Source: Planctomycetota bacterium (GTDB lineage Bacteria; Planctomycetota; UBA1135; UBA2386). Taken from it: a stretch of DNA of 47,210 nucleotides. A program made the translations under genes and the position numbers. How positions within the stretch are numbered: the first letter of the stretch is position 1; every line of letters starts with the position of its first letter. Where the stretch lies: positions 1 through 47,210 of the forward strand of contig JALORC010000049.1 in NCBI GenBank assembly GCA_025459175.1, in the 5' to 3' direction. Under the pieces are notes generated by a model, which did not search any database, was not told where the DNA came from, and saw only the letters and a list, made by a program, of their open reading frames with translations. Positions 29,241-37,880 of this stretch are shown here, piece by piece.

Positions 29241-30275
29241 ATGAACACGACCTGCCTGCCGCTCGCACTCTGCGCGCTGTCACTGCTCACCGGCTGCACC
29301 AGCGCACCGCCGCCGCATCCGGTGCCCGGCGACGAACGCTGGCTCACCTACGCGGGCATCGACGGCCCCGGCCGCGGCAAACACATCGTGCTGGTCGCCG
29401 CCGAGCAGGAGTACCGCAGCGAACAGTCGATGCCGATGCTGGCGAAGGTGCTGGCCACGCACCACGGCTTCCACTGCACGGTGTTGTTCGCGCAGCACGA
29501 CGGCCTCGTCGACCCGACCCAGCCGACGCACCAGGAGGACAAGCCGGTCGTGCACGACATCCCCGGGCTCGAGCACCTGGCCAAAGCCGACCTGCTGATC
29601 CTGTTCAGCCGGTTCATGACCCTGCCGCCAGCGCAGCTCGCGCACATCATCGACTACCTCGACTCCGGCAAACCGATCTTCGCGCTGCGCACCGCCAACC
29701 ACGGCTTCCTCGGCGCGTTCCCGTACGAGGTGAACGGCAAGCGCGTGCGATTCGGCGAGGACGTGCTCGGCGGCACGTTCCTCGGCCACCACGGCAACTG
29801 GCACGCGGACAGCACGCGCGCAACCGCGGTGGAGGGGCGACAGGACCACCCGATCCTGCGCGGCGTCGGCGACGTCTGGGGACCGTCGGACGTCTACCGC
29901 ACGTTCCCGGAAGGCGGCAGCCTGCCGGCGGGCTGCGAAGCGCTGTTGCTCGGCCAGCCACTTCTGGGTCGCCAGCGCGGCGGTGCGCCGAACCCCGAGA
30001 AGGAGCCGCTGCCGGTGGCGTGGACCAAGACCTGGACCGGCAACCGCGGGCTCACCGCGCGCGTGTTCCACTTCACGATGGGCAGTGGCGCGGACTTCGA
30101 GGACGAAGGCGTGCGCCGCGTCGCGGTCAACGCCGCCTACTGGTGCCTGGGCCTCGAGGACCGCATCACGCCGGATCGCAGCGTCGCCTGCGTCGGCCCC
30201 TACCATCCGCTCGACACCGGCTTCGACTACCAGGCTCTCGGCGTCGTGCCGAAGCCCGTGTCCGCCTACCGCTGA
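29241..30275 (+). CDS. ThuA-like domain lipoprotein
   Basis: A protein of 344 residues. MNTTCLPLALCALSLLTGCT carries a lipobox (LTGC). The ThuA-like, class-I-glutamine-amidotransferase-fold features are IVLVAAEQEYRSEQSMPMLA, LLILFSRFMTLPPAQLAHII, GKPIFALRTANHGFL, GGTFLGHHGNWHAD, HPILRGVGDVWGPSDVYRTF and RVFHFTMGSGADFEDEGVRR VAVNAAYWCLGLE. ThuA proteins are linked to sugar (trehalose) use, and in Planctomycetota they occur with the dehydrogenase/haem proteins. The start is 2 bases after the previous stop, so it belongs to the same operon. It probably acts on the same carbohydrate pathway on the outer side of the inner membrane. Confidence 0.85.
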   Translation: MNTTCLPLALCALSLLTGCTSAPPPHPVPGDERWLTYAGIDGPGRGKHIVLVAAEQEYRSEQSMPMLAKVLATHHGFHCTVLFAQHDGLVDPTQPTHQEDKPVVHDIPGLEHLAKADLLILFSRFMTLPPAQLAHIIDYLDSGKPIFALRTANHGFLGAFPYEVNGKRVRFGEDVLGGTFLGHHGNWHADSTRATAVEGRQDHPILRGVGDVWGPSDVYRTFPEGGSLPAGCEALLLGQPLLGRQRGGAPNPEKEPLPVAWTKTWTGNRGLTARVFHFTMGSGADFEDEGVRRVAVNAAYWCLGLEDRITPDRSVACVGPYHPLDTGFDYQALGVVPKPVSAYR

Positions 30276-30286
30276 ACCCCACGCCC

Positions 30287-31861
30287 ATGCCATCCACGCT
30301 GCCGCCCAGCATCTTCAACGACGTCGTCGGTCCCGTGATGCGCGGACCGTCGAGTTCGCACTCGGCCGCCTCGGTGCGCATCGCGCGCCTCGCCCGCGAC
30401 CTGTGCGGCGGCACGCCGGAACGGGTGCTGATCGAGTTCGACACCGAGGGCTCGCTGGCGACGACGCACGACAGCCAGGGCTCCGACATCGGCCTGTTCG
30501 CCGGCCTGCTTGGCTGGGAGGCCGATGACGAACGCTTGCCGCGCAGCGCCGCGGCGCTGCAGGCGGCCGGGGTGCAGCTCGAGATCCGCATCGCGACGCT
30601 GCACGACCCGCACCCCAACACCTATCGCCTGACGCTGCACCGGCACGGCGTCGAGCATCGCCTGGTCGCGCTGTCGACCGGCGGCGGCATGATCGAAGTC
30701 GTCGCGATCGACGGGGCGCCGGTGACGCTCTACGGCGACTACGCGGTGACCGTGCTCTCGGTGCTCGACGACGGCCGCAGCACGGCGGCGGCGCTGCAGG
30801 CGCGCGCCGACGTCGACGACGTGCGCGTCACCGGCACCGGCCCGGTGCTGGTGGTCGTCAGTGCACAGCAGTTCCTCGGCGATGCCGACCTGGCCCGGTT
30901 GCCGGCGGTGAAGCGCGTGCGCCGACTCGCGGCCGTGCTGCCGGTGCGATCCCGCCGCGACCTGAAGGTGCCGTTCCTGCACGCCGGCGAGATGGTGCAG
31001 CAGGCCGACCCGACCACGCGCAAGCTGTCGGAGTTCGCGCTCGACTACGAATGCGCGCGCGGCGGCCTCGACCGCGAAGCGGTGTTCGAGCAGATGCGCA
31101 AGATCCTGACCATCGTGCGCGGTGGCGTGCGCATCGGTCTTGCCGGCACCGAGTACGCCGACCGGATCCTGCCGCGGCAGAGCCATCGCTTCGCGGCGAT
31201 GCTCGAACAGAAGCAGCTGCTCGACGGCGGCATCCTCAATCGCGCGATCCTCTACGTGACCGCGCTGATGGAGGTGAAGAGCTCGATGGGTGTCATCGTC
31301 GCCGCACCCACCGCGGGCTCGTGCGCGACGTTCCCCGGCACCTGCCTCGCCGCCGCCGAGACGCTCGGCAGCGACGAGGAGACGACGCTGCGCGCGATGT
31401 TGTCCGCGGGCCTGATCGGCGTGTTCGTCGCGACCCGTTCGAGCTTCGCAGCGGAGGTCGGCGGCTGCCAGGCCGAGACCGGCGCTGGCGCGGCGATGGC
31501 GGCCGCGGCGCTGGTCGAACTCGCGGGCGGCAACGCGGCGCAGGGACTGTCGGCGGCGAGCCACGCGCTGCAGAACGTGCTCGGGCTGGTCTGTGACCCG
31601 ATCGCCAACCGCGTCGAGGCGCCGTGCCTCGGTCGCAACATCGCCGGTGCCGCCAACGCGCTGGCGTGCGCCAACATCGCACTCGCCGGCTACGACCACC
31701 TGATCCCGCTCGACCAGGTGCTCGATGCCCATCGCCAGATCAGCGAGAACATGGCGCGCGAGCTGCGCTGCACGGCGCTCGGCGGGCTGTCGATCACGCC
31801 GGCGTCGAAGGCGATCGAGGCGAAGCTGTGCGGCACCGGTGGCTGCGGTTCCTGCGGTTGA
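30287..31861 (+). CDS. sdaA: L-serine dehydratase (iron-sulfur type), single chain
   Basis: A 524-residue protein converting L-serine to pyruvate and ammonia with a [4Fe-4S] cluster. Residues 1-165 are the beta domain (FNDVVGPVMRGPSSSHSAAS, the typical GPSSSHT-like start, and TYRLTLHR). The rest is the alpha domain: MGVIVAAPTAGSCATFPGTC, EVGGCQAETGAGAAMAA and LVCDPIANRVEAPCLGRN hold the cluster cysteines expected for the family. It is somewhat longer than the usual roughly 450 residues. It starts 11 bases after the ThuA gene and probably belongs to the same transcript, which is odd for a cytoplasmic amino-acid enzyme. It ends in CGTGGCGSCG, an unusual Cys-Gly tail. The ATG at 30287 fits the family start. 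Confidence 0.92.
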   Translation: MPSTLPPSIFNDVVGPVMRGPSSSHSAASVRIARLARDLCGGTPERVLIEFDTEGSLATTHDSQGSDIGLFAGLLGWEADDERLPRSAAALQAAGVQLEIRIATLHDPHPNTYRLTLHRHGVEHRLVALSTGGGMIEVVAIDGAPVTLYGDYAVTVLSVLDDGRSTAAALQARADVDDVRVTGTGPVLVVVSAQQFLGDADLARLPAVKRVRRLAAVLPVRSRRDLKVPFLHAGEMVQQADPTTRKLSEFALDYECARGGLDREAVFEQMRKILTIVRGGVRIGLAGTEYADRILPRQSHRFAAMLEQKQLLDGGILNRAILYVTALMEVKSSMGVIVAAPTAGSCATFPGTCLAAAETLGSDEETTLRAMLSAGLIGVFVATRSSFAAEVGGCQAETGAGAAMAAAALVELAGGNAAQGLSAASHALQNVLGLVCDPIANRVEAPCLGRNIAGAANALACANIALAGYDHLIPLDQVLDAHRQISENMARELRCTALGGLSITPASKAIEAKLCGTGGCGSCG

Positions 31862-31925
31862 GACGGACGCAAAGGTCGAGGAGGAGAAGCAACGCAATCC
31901 ACAGGCGGATTCTCGGGAGAACAAG

Positions 31926-32081
31926 ATGAAGCTCATGGCGGCGCACTTCACCCCGGAGGAATGGAAGCGGCTCTCGGGCGCGGCGAACGGTGGCTACCAC
32001 TGTCTCGGCGCAGCCAAGATCATCGCCCCCATCGGCAAGGCATTCGCCGAGGCCCTGCTCGGAACCAAGGCGGTCAAGTAG
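31926..32081 (+). CDS. Small protein (51 residues) of unknown function
   Basis: A short frame with a good Shine-Dalgarno (GGGAG, about 7 bases before the ATG). The protein is mixed helical and hydrophobic: MKLMAAHFTPEEWKRLSGAA then GYHCLGAAKIIAPIGKAFAE, ending in LLGTKAVK. It has one cysteine and no signal peptide. It lies 64 bases after the serine dehydratase stop on the same strand and may be co-transcribed. Composition fits the neighbours. I do not recognise the family. It may be a regulator or an unrelated small protein; expression is not proven. Confidence 0.5.
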   Translation: MKLMAAHFTPEEWKRLSGAANGGYHCLGAAKIIAPIGKAFAEALLGTKAVK

Positions 32082-32253
32082 CGCGCCGGACGGCGAGAAT
32101 TCTCGTCGACTCGCTGCCGCATTTCGGGCCGGTTTCCGAATCACTGGTTGGTGACAGGCCGCACATCGCCCAGTGCGACACGGCCCTCGCCTCGGCCACG
32201 CCCACGTCGGCGCCACGGCCGTCCCAGAGTTCCCAGCGACAACCGGACCGACC

Positions 32254-33315
32254 ATGAAAACGCTCCTCCCCACCACCCTGACCATGCTGCTGGTCGCCAC
32301 TTCGGCGACGGCCCAGAACACCGACTTCAGCTTCGCCCACGGCATCCCCGGGCTGCCGGCGGCCGTCGAAGTCGCCGTCGACGGCATCACGATCTTCTCC
32401 GGCGTCAACTTCGGCGACCTCCAGTCGACGACGATCGCCCCGGGCCCCCACACGATCGAGGTTCGCAACGGCACGACCGTGCTGCTTTCCGCGACCACGA
32501 CGACCGGTGCCGACCAGAGCGTCACGGCCGCCGCACACCTTCTGGACGGCGGCGCCGCCGACCTCGCCGTCTTCCAGAACGACCTCGAGGCCGTCACGTT
32601 CATCGGCGACGGCCGGTTCACCGTGCGCCACCTCGCCGATGCGGGCCCGGCGCTCGTCGGCATCCGGTCGTCGTCGTATCTGGGCTTGTCCGGCCTGGCC
32701 AACGGGGCCCAGTTCCCGGCCGAGATCGGGGCCGGCACCTACGACCTGGACGTGGCAGAGTTCGGTCTGGGCTCCCCATTCCCGTTCCCGCCGTCGGCGC
32801 AGGTCGCCCAGGGCCTGAACCTCGCCGCGGACAGGGGCGTCATCGCGCACGTCGTCGGCGTGCCCGGCACGCCGTCCTTCTCGGTCATCGTCCAGAACGT
32901 GACCCTCGCCCCCGCGACGCCGATCAACCCGTCCGCCTGCGACCTGGCCCTGTCCGGTTCGCTGGTCGGTGGCTCGATCGGCGCCGGCGGGGACATCACC
33001 TACGCGTTGACCGGCGCCTCGCCGAACTCGTTCGTCGCGGTGTTCCTCGCGCTCGACAACTCGCCCTTCACGTTCTTCAGCTTCCCGCTGAGCATCGGCG
33101 GTGGCGGCGGGCTCTTCGTCGCGACCTTCGGCCTCGCCGACGGCAACGGCAACTTCGCCCAGACCCTGACGTATCCGGCGAGCCCCGTCACCGGCTCCGG
33201 TCCCACGTCCTTCTGGAACCTGTTTGCCCAGGCGGCGAGCGCGGACTTCGCGCCAGCTGGCTTCCTGCCGACCTGCCTGTCGGACGTCGAGCCGCTGCAG
33301 ATCAGCATCCAGTAG
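32254..33315 (+). CDS. Secreted DUF4397-like protein
   Basis: A protein of 353 residues with a clear signal peptide (MKTLLPTTLTMLLVATSATA, cleaved before QN). The first 210 residues resemble DUF4397 repeats: FAHGIPGLPAAVEVAVDG, ITIFSGVNFGDLQSTTIAPG, VRHLADAGPALVGI, GTYDLDVAEFG. The last 130 residues form a separate G/S-rich beta domain (SACDLALSGSLVGGSIGAGG, FAQAASADFAPAGFLPTC). It is only loosely similar to the shared module of the five other secreted proteins and lacks the central P-G-C motif. It stands alone in its transcription unit. Function unknown; likely extracellular. The frame is open to 32173, but the signal peptide fixes the start. Confidence 0.8.
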   Translation: MKTLLPTTLTMLLVATSATAQNTDFSFAHGIPGLPAAVEVAVDGITIFSGVNFGDLQSTTIAPGPHTIEVRNGTTVLLSATTTTGADQSVTAAAHLLDGGAADLAVFQNDLEAVTFIGDGRFTVRHLADAGPALVGIRSSSYLGLSGLANGAQFPAEIGAGTYDLDVAEFGLGSPFPFPPSAQVAQGLNLAADRGVIAHVVGVPGTPSFSVIVQNVTLAPATPINPSACDLALSGSLVGGSIGAGGDITYALTGASPNSFVAVFLALDNSPFTFFSFPLSIGGGGGLFVATFGLADGNGNFAQTLTYPASPVTGSGPTSFWNLFAQAASADFAPAGFLPTCLSDVEPLQISIQ

Positions 33316-33824
33316 CCCTACGTCCGCAGCTGCCGGCAGCCGCCATCTTGGTTGGCCCCGTTTCGGCCCGGCAGCCAGGGTTCCGCGGTCGCGATCGAGC
33401 TGTCGCCCCGTGTAGAGCCAGCCATCCTCGCGGATCGAAGCCAGATCGATCCGAACGATCCGCGAGGCTGCGGGGCAGTGGCACGGATCGACATCCGCTA
33501 CCGCCGAGACAGCATGCTCATGACGGCCGAACGGATTGCCGCCCTGCGTGGCGCGCATGATTCGCCACCGGACGCTGGAGGAGTGGGATTTTTCGTCGGG
33601 GACTTTGGCGTGTTTCGCTGGTCGCCGCAGGAGCTGTGCATGAACCACGGCCACTTCAGCCGAGGCACCTCTTCTCCACCCGCCGCACCAGCAGCGCCCC
33701 CTGACCGCGACCGCACCTGCGTCGCCGTAGCCGCTTGTTGGTCACCCGAAGTTCGGACCTCTCTCCCTCGCAGCCTCGTTCGGGTCACCGGCGTGGAGCA
33801 CCTCATCCTCGATGGGAGGCATCC
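33316..33824. other. Intergenic region with a perfect inverted repeat
   Basis: About 510 bases with no gene I can support. It holds the 11-bp inverted repeat at 33427-33466 and ends in the strong Shine-Dalgarno of the sigma gene (GGGAGG before the ATG at 33825). A frame from 33352 is open but proline-rich at its end and unconvincing. Confidence 0.5.
33427..33466. terminator. Perfect 11-bp inverted repeat, possible terminator or operator
   Basis: CTCGCGGATCG (33427-33437) and CGATCCGCGAG (33456-33466) are exact reverse complements with an 18-base loop. It lies 112 bases after the DUF4397-like gene and about 360 before the sigma gene. No T-run follows, so either role is possible. Confidence 0.4.
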
Positions 33825-34421
33825 ATGGACCAATCTCCCCCTGACCACATCACCGCCCACGGCTCCGAGCCCGCGCCCATCTCCCTCGACTGGCATACCC
33901 TGACTCCGTCGCTGCTCCGCGCTGCGCGCCGGCGACTGAGCCGTCGTCTGCTCTGCTACACAACCCCCGAAGACGTGGTGCAGGAGGCCATCGTCGGCAT
34001 CCTGGCCTGTGCCCGCTATCGCAAACTGCCCGCCCCTGCCCAGGTGGCCGTGCTGCGCTGCTCCGTCAAGCACATGCCGTGTCAGGTGCACCGCTCCGTC
34101 AACCGACAACGCCGATGCATAAGTCGCGAAGTGGGCAGCTCGGCGTATCCGGTGGAAGAGCTGATGGATCCGAAACCTGCTACCGACGAACTCGCGGCGC
34201 ATGCAGAGATGCGTGCAATGCTCACGGTGAGCATCCGTGCACTCCGCCCCGCGGATGCGCGCATCCTCGGCATGCGCCTGGACGGGCACTCGCTGCCAGA
34301 AATCGGCAGAGCACTAGGCCTGCAAGCGGAGGCGGCCAGGAAGCGGGCGACGCGGGCGATGGATCGACTGCGCACGAGCTTGGTGCCGTTGCGCTCTGGA
34401 TGGGGCCCACAAGGCCGCTGA
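33825..34421 (+). CDS. Sigma-70-family RNA polymerase sigma factor (ECF-like)
   Basis: A protein of 198 residues from the ATG at 33825, which has a near-perfect Shine-Dalgarno (GGGAGGCATCC). A longer frame begins at 33735 but lacks a ribosome site. Residues about 28-70 hold region 2 (LLRAARRRLSRRLLCYTTPE, then DVVQEAIVGILACARYR). The C-terminal part holds region 4 with the helix-turn-helix: SLPEIGRALGLQAEAARKRA and TRAMDRLR. Promoter-recognition specificity cannot be read. It lies 81 bases from the end of the minus-strand sigma gene (convergent), and a kinase gene lies just beyond, so this is a signalling locus. No anti-sigma gene is adjacent. Confidence 0.8.
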   Translation: MDQSPPDHITAHGSEPAPISLDWHTLTPSLLRAARRRLSRRLLCYTTPEDVVQEAIVGILACARYRKLPAPAQVAVLRCSVKHMPCQVHRSVNRQRRCISREVGSSAYPVEELMDPKPATDELAAHAEMRAMLTVSIRALRPADARILGMRLDGHSLPEIGRALGLQAEAARKRATRAMDRLRTSLVPLRSGWGPQGR

Positions 34422-34502
34422 CGTGCCCGAGTGCACCTCGCGCCTGTCATGAACCCCGCCGGCCTCACCACCGCCGATGTCGGCCACGCTCGAAGTGTGG
34501 CA

Positions 34503-35084
34503 TCAGCCTCCACCCACATCAGGCTGCGAACGCCCCAACAACTGCCGCCTGATCCAGGCTTTCCCGAGAGCCCAATGCCGATCGACGGTCCTCGGCGCCA
34601 TACCGAACACCTCGGCACACTCCGCCACCGTCAGACCGCCGTACACCCTCACCTCGACGACTCGCGCCGTCTCCGGCTTGCTGGCTGCGAGCACCGACAA
34701 CATCTCGTCGATGTCGGCCAGATCGAATTGCGACAGCCCCATGGCCGCACCCTCGGGCATGGGACCAACCTCGCGGCGACGCCGGCGCTTGTGCCATCGC
34801 ACCGACATCACGTCGCGACACGCCATGCCGAAGCATGCCTTCAGCACCGCGTCCGGCTTGCTGGCGAGGTCGGAACGGTTGCCCTGGAGCCTCCGGGCCT
34901 CTTCGTGCAGCAGCTTCAGATAGGCCTCACTGACCAGGTCATCGGCAGCGACACTCGGAGCAGGCAGCTTCCGCAACATCTGCCGTGCAATGCGCTTGAA
35001 CTCCCGCAACAAGTCCGGGAAGCGTTCGCGGATGCTGCAGGATCCGCCGGGCTTGGGAGCCGCGTCCTCAGAGGTGTCGTCCAT
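34503..35084 (-). CDS. ECF-like sigma factor of the Planctomycetota kinase-linked type (Sig-70_X6-like)
   Basis: A protein of 193 residues. Region 2 is FKRIARQMLRKLPAPSVAAD then DLVSEAYLKLLHEEARRLQG. The linker has FFGMACRDVMSV-like text (here FGMACRDVMSVRWHKRRRRR). Region 4 is VVEVRVYGGLTVAECAEVFG then MAPRTVDRHWALGKAWIRRQ. The VxR(V/Y)xGGLTxxE(I/C)AEVLG and TV.R.W..A.AWL patterns are typical of ECF-like sigma factors that sit next to Ser/Thr kinase genes in planctomycetes. It is divergent from the kinase gene with 96 bases between the starts, so shared control is likely, and the kinase may phosphorylate it. That link is inferred from position. I see no clear Shine-Dalgarno. Confidence 0.85.
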   Translation of the reverse strand: MDDTSEDAAPKPGGSCSIRERFPDLLREFKRIARQMLRKLPAPSVAADDLVSEAYLKLLHEEARRLQGNRSDLASKPDAVLKACFGMACRDVMSVRWHKRRRRREVGPMPEGAAMGLSQFDLADIDEMLSVLAASKPETARVVEVRVYGGLTVAECAEVFGMAPRTVDRHWALGKAWIRRQLLGRSQPDVGGG

Positions 35085-35180
35085 CGGAGTCAGGAGATGG
35101 TCCGGTTGATCATGAATGCATCTCTCCTGACACCGCTACCATAACGCGCCATCAGATTTTCCGACACGAGAAGGGCGACC

Positions 35181-37880
35181 ATGCAGGACCACGACGACGC
35201 CTTCCGAACCTTCGACCTGGTGGAACAAGCGCTGGACCTCCAGCCCGCCGACCGGGAGCCGTTCCTTCGCCGTGAGGCAGGTGCTGATCCGGCCCTGATG
35301 CAGAGGGCGCTGGACATGCTCCGGGATGCGGAGGCGAGCGACCATGCGCCCGAGGCGACACCCGCAGCGCCACTCCGGCTGGTGACGTCGACGGCCACCG
35401 CAGAGCTGCTCAAGCGGCTGGAAGGCTCGGCCCGACTGGACGATTCCCGCTACGAGGTGCACGAGACGCTGGGATCAGGTGGCATGGGCAAGGTGCTGCG
35501 GGTCGAGGACAGGTACCTGAAGCGTACGCTGGCGATGAAGCTGCCGCATGCGAGCGCGCCGAGCACGGACCCTTCGCACCAGCAGACCAGCCTGCAGCTC
35601 GGCCGCTTCCTCGAAGAGGCCCAAGTCACCAGCCAGCTCGATCATCCAGGAGTCGTGCCGGTGCACGACCTCGGCATCGACAAGAACGGCCAGGCCTACT
35701 TCCTGATGCGGCGAGTGCTCGGCGAGAACGCACGCGCCGTGTTCGCCAAAGCGCGCGAACAGCGAGATGGTTGGACCACGTCACGGGCGCTCGAGGTCGT
35801 GCTGAAGGTCTGCGACACGATGGCGTATGCGCACCGAAAGGGGGTGCTGCATCGAGACCTGAAGCCGGACAACATCCGCGTCGGGTCCTTCGGCGAGGTC
35901 TACGTGATGGACTGGGGCCTGGCGAAGATCGGCAACGAGGCGGATCGCCATGACCTGCGGATGACGACCGGAGCGGCAATCGCCTCGGACCGCAGGGTCG
36001 ACGCACAAAGTGATCCAGGCTCTTCCCTGGTCAGCATGGACGGCCGGGCGATCGGCACGGTGTTCTACATGTCCCCGGAGCAGGCGGCGAGTCAACCGCT
36101 CGACCATCGCACGGACATCTACGCAATCGGTGCCACGCTGTACGAAATGCTGTCCGGCAAACCTCCCTATCACGACCCCGACAGTTCTCCCGTGGACATC
36201 CTCGAGCGCGTCCGGAAGGGCCCGCCGCGACGCATCGAGGACCTGGTGACAGGAACACCTGCCGAACTGGTGGCGATCGTCGACAAGGCGATGGCGAGGG
36301 ATCGGGAGCAGCGTTACGCGAGCGCAACCGAGCTCGCCGCCGACGTCCGTGCATTCCTCGGCCAGCGGGTCGTGGCGGCCTACCGCACCGGCGCCATCGT
36401 CGAGCTACAGATGTGGGTGCGGCGCAACCGTCTGTTGGCAACGATTTCTGCCGCTGCATTCCTGTCGATGGCCGTTGCCCTCTCTTACATTGCGCTCAAG
36501 AACACGGAGAACGCAGCTCTGGCGGCGGAGAATGCGACCAAGATCCGCGACTTCGACCAGCTCTCGGGAGTCGTCAAGTGCGACACCGCAGTCGAGAGAG
36601 CACTTCAGCTCTACCCGGCCTGGCCACACCGGATCCACGAACTGGAGGATTGGGTTCACGGCGAATGCGATCCCCTGCTGCAAACGCAGCCCGATGTCGA
36701 GCGAACGATTGCACGCCTGACTCCCGATCCTTCGCGGCGGCGGGATCCGGCGGCAACCGACCGCGAGTCGGATCGGTTTCTCCGCGAGACGCTGCAGAAT
36801 CTCCTGAATCGTCAACATCAAGAACTGCGCGCGACCAAGGCCGATGTCGAGCAGCGGATCCGATGGGCCAAGAGCATCAGCCAACTGACTCTCGCGCACC
36901 CGAGGGCTGCCCACACATGGGCCGAGGTGCGCCAGCTGATTGCCGCGAGCGAACGCTATGCAGGCCAGGACATCACGTTCCGTGACGAGGACATGATGGA
37001 CCTCGTGCCCCTGGGCATGAACTCGCAGGGCTATCTCGAGTTCTACCACCTTCGCAGCGCCTGGGACGGCACGTCCGATCCGGCCACCATCCACATCCCG
37101 CAACGCCGCGCCGGGAAGTTCGTGGTGACCCCGGAAAGCGGCATCGTGTTCGTTCTGCTGCCCGGCGGCACGTTCCACATGGGGTCCGACATCCCTTCCC
37201 AAGATCTGGAAGATGCGCCACTGCACCCCGTGACTCTCCAGCCGTTCTTCATGGCGATCCATGAACTCACCCAAGGTCAGGTGCAACGCCTGTCGGGCCA
37301 CATCCATCTATCCCCTAGTTCATACACTCATCATCCGGACGAAGAGGTACTCCGGGCGATCACACTCGCTCATCCCGTGGAGTCGATCGACTGGACCACG
37401 AGCAACTCGCTGTTGATCCAGCACGGCCTGATGCTGCCCACCGAGGCCCAGTGGGAGTTTGCCTGCCGCGCGGGCACCACCACTTCGTGGATCGTGGAGA
37501 GCGACACGGAGCTCCAATCGGTCGCCAACGTCGCCGACCAGGCCTGTGAAGGCCGCGGCACCGGTTGGCAACTCGAGTCATGGAATGATGGCCATGTCGT
37601 TCACGCACCAGCCGGGTCTTTCCAGGCCAATGCCTTCGGGATCCACGACATGCATGGCAACGTCGCCGAGTGGTGCCTGGACTGGTACCACGGGAGGAGC
37701 TACGGCACGGAGCGGTCGGGCGATGGCTTGCAGTCGGCGACCGGGCAGGCACGCGTCTACCGCGGTGGTTCCTTTCGACACCTCGCACGAGACGCGCAAT
37801 CAGCGAGACGCTTGTCCTGGGACCCATCGAAATCAGACCCGTCGATCGGGGTGCGCGCCTCGCGCCGTCTGAAGCCGTAG
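35181..37880 (+). CDS. Membrane Ser/Thr protein kinase with C-terminal FGE-like (SUMF1-type) domain
   Basis: A protein of 899 residues. An N-terminal helical region (1-85) precedes the kinase domain (about 91-394): GSGGMGKVLRVEDRYLKRTL with glycine loop, K120 in LAMKLPHA, catalytic HRDLKPDN at 224-231, DWG (not DFG) at 244-246, and YMSPEQA at 296-302. A membrane segment at about 418-438 (RLLATISAAAFLSMAVALSY) follows, then a helical linker, and from about 654 a FGE-sulfatase-like domain (VFVLLPGGTFHMGSDIPSQD, LPTEAQWEFACRAGTTTS, GNVAEWCLDWYHGRS, VYRGGSFRHLARDAQSARRL). The cysteine pair expected after the RGGS motif in catalytic FGEs is absent, so the domain is probably a sensor or binding domain. 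With the kinase inside and the FGE-like part outside, it fits an envelope sensor acting on the divergent sigma factor. Confidence 0.9.
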   Translation: MQDHDDAFRTFDLVEQALDLQPADREPFLRREAGADPALMQRALDMLRDAEASDHAPEATPAAPLRLVTSTATAELLKRLEGSARLDDSRYEVHETLGSGGMGKVLRVEDRYLKRTLAMKLPHASAPSTDPSHQQTSLQLGRFLEEAQVTSQLDHPGVVPVHDLGIDKNGQAYFLMRRVLGENARAVFAKAREQRDGWTTSRALEVVLKVCDTMAYAHRKGVLHRDLKPDNIRVGSFGEVYVMDWGLAKIGNEADRHDLRMTTGAAIASDRRVDAQSDPGSSLVSMDGRAIGTVFYMSPEQAASQPLDHRTDIYAIGATLYEMLSGKPPYHDPDSSPVDILERVRKGPPRRIEDLVTGTPAELVAIVDKAMARDREQRYASATELAADVRAFLGQRVVAAYRTGAIVELQMWVRRNRLLATISAAAFLSMAVALSYIALKNTENAALAAENATKIRDFDQLSGVVKCDTAVERALQLYPAWPHRIHELEDWVHGECDPLLQTQPDVERTIARLTPDPSRRRDPAATDRESDRFLRETLQNLLNRQHQELRATKADVEQRIRWAKSISQLTLAHPRAAHTWAEVRQLIAASERYAGQDITFRDEDMMDLVPLGMNSQGYLEFYHLRSAWDGTSDPATIHIPQRRAGKFVVTPESGIVFVLLPGGTFHMGSDIPSQDLEDAPLHPVTLQPFFMAIHELTQGQVQRLSGHIHLSPSSYTHHPDEEVLRAITLAHPVESIDWTTSNSLLIQHGLMLPTEAQWEFACRAGTTTSWIVESDTELQSVANVADQACEGRGTGWQLESWNDGHVVHAPAGSFQANAFGIHDMHGNVAEWCLDWYHGRSYGTERSGDGLQSATGQARVYRGGSFRHLARDAQSARRLSWDPSKSDPSIGVRASRRLKP

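Noticed and set aside
28436..30286. Upstream extension of the serine dehydratase frame
   Set aside because: It overlaps the dehydrogenase and ThuA genes in another frame; the family start and spacing support the ATG at 30287.
35181..37880. Diversity-generating retroelement target, suggested by the FGE-like domain
   Set aside because: No reverse transcriptase or template-repeat pair was found in the window.
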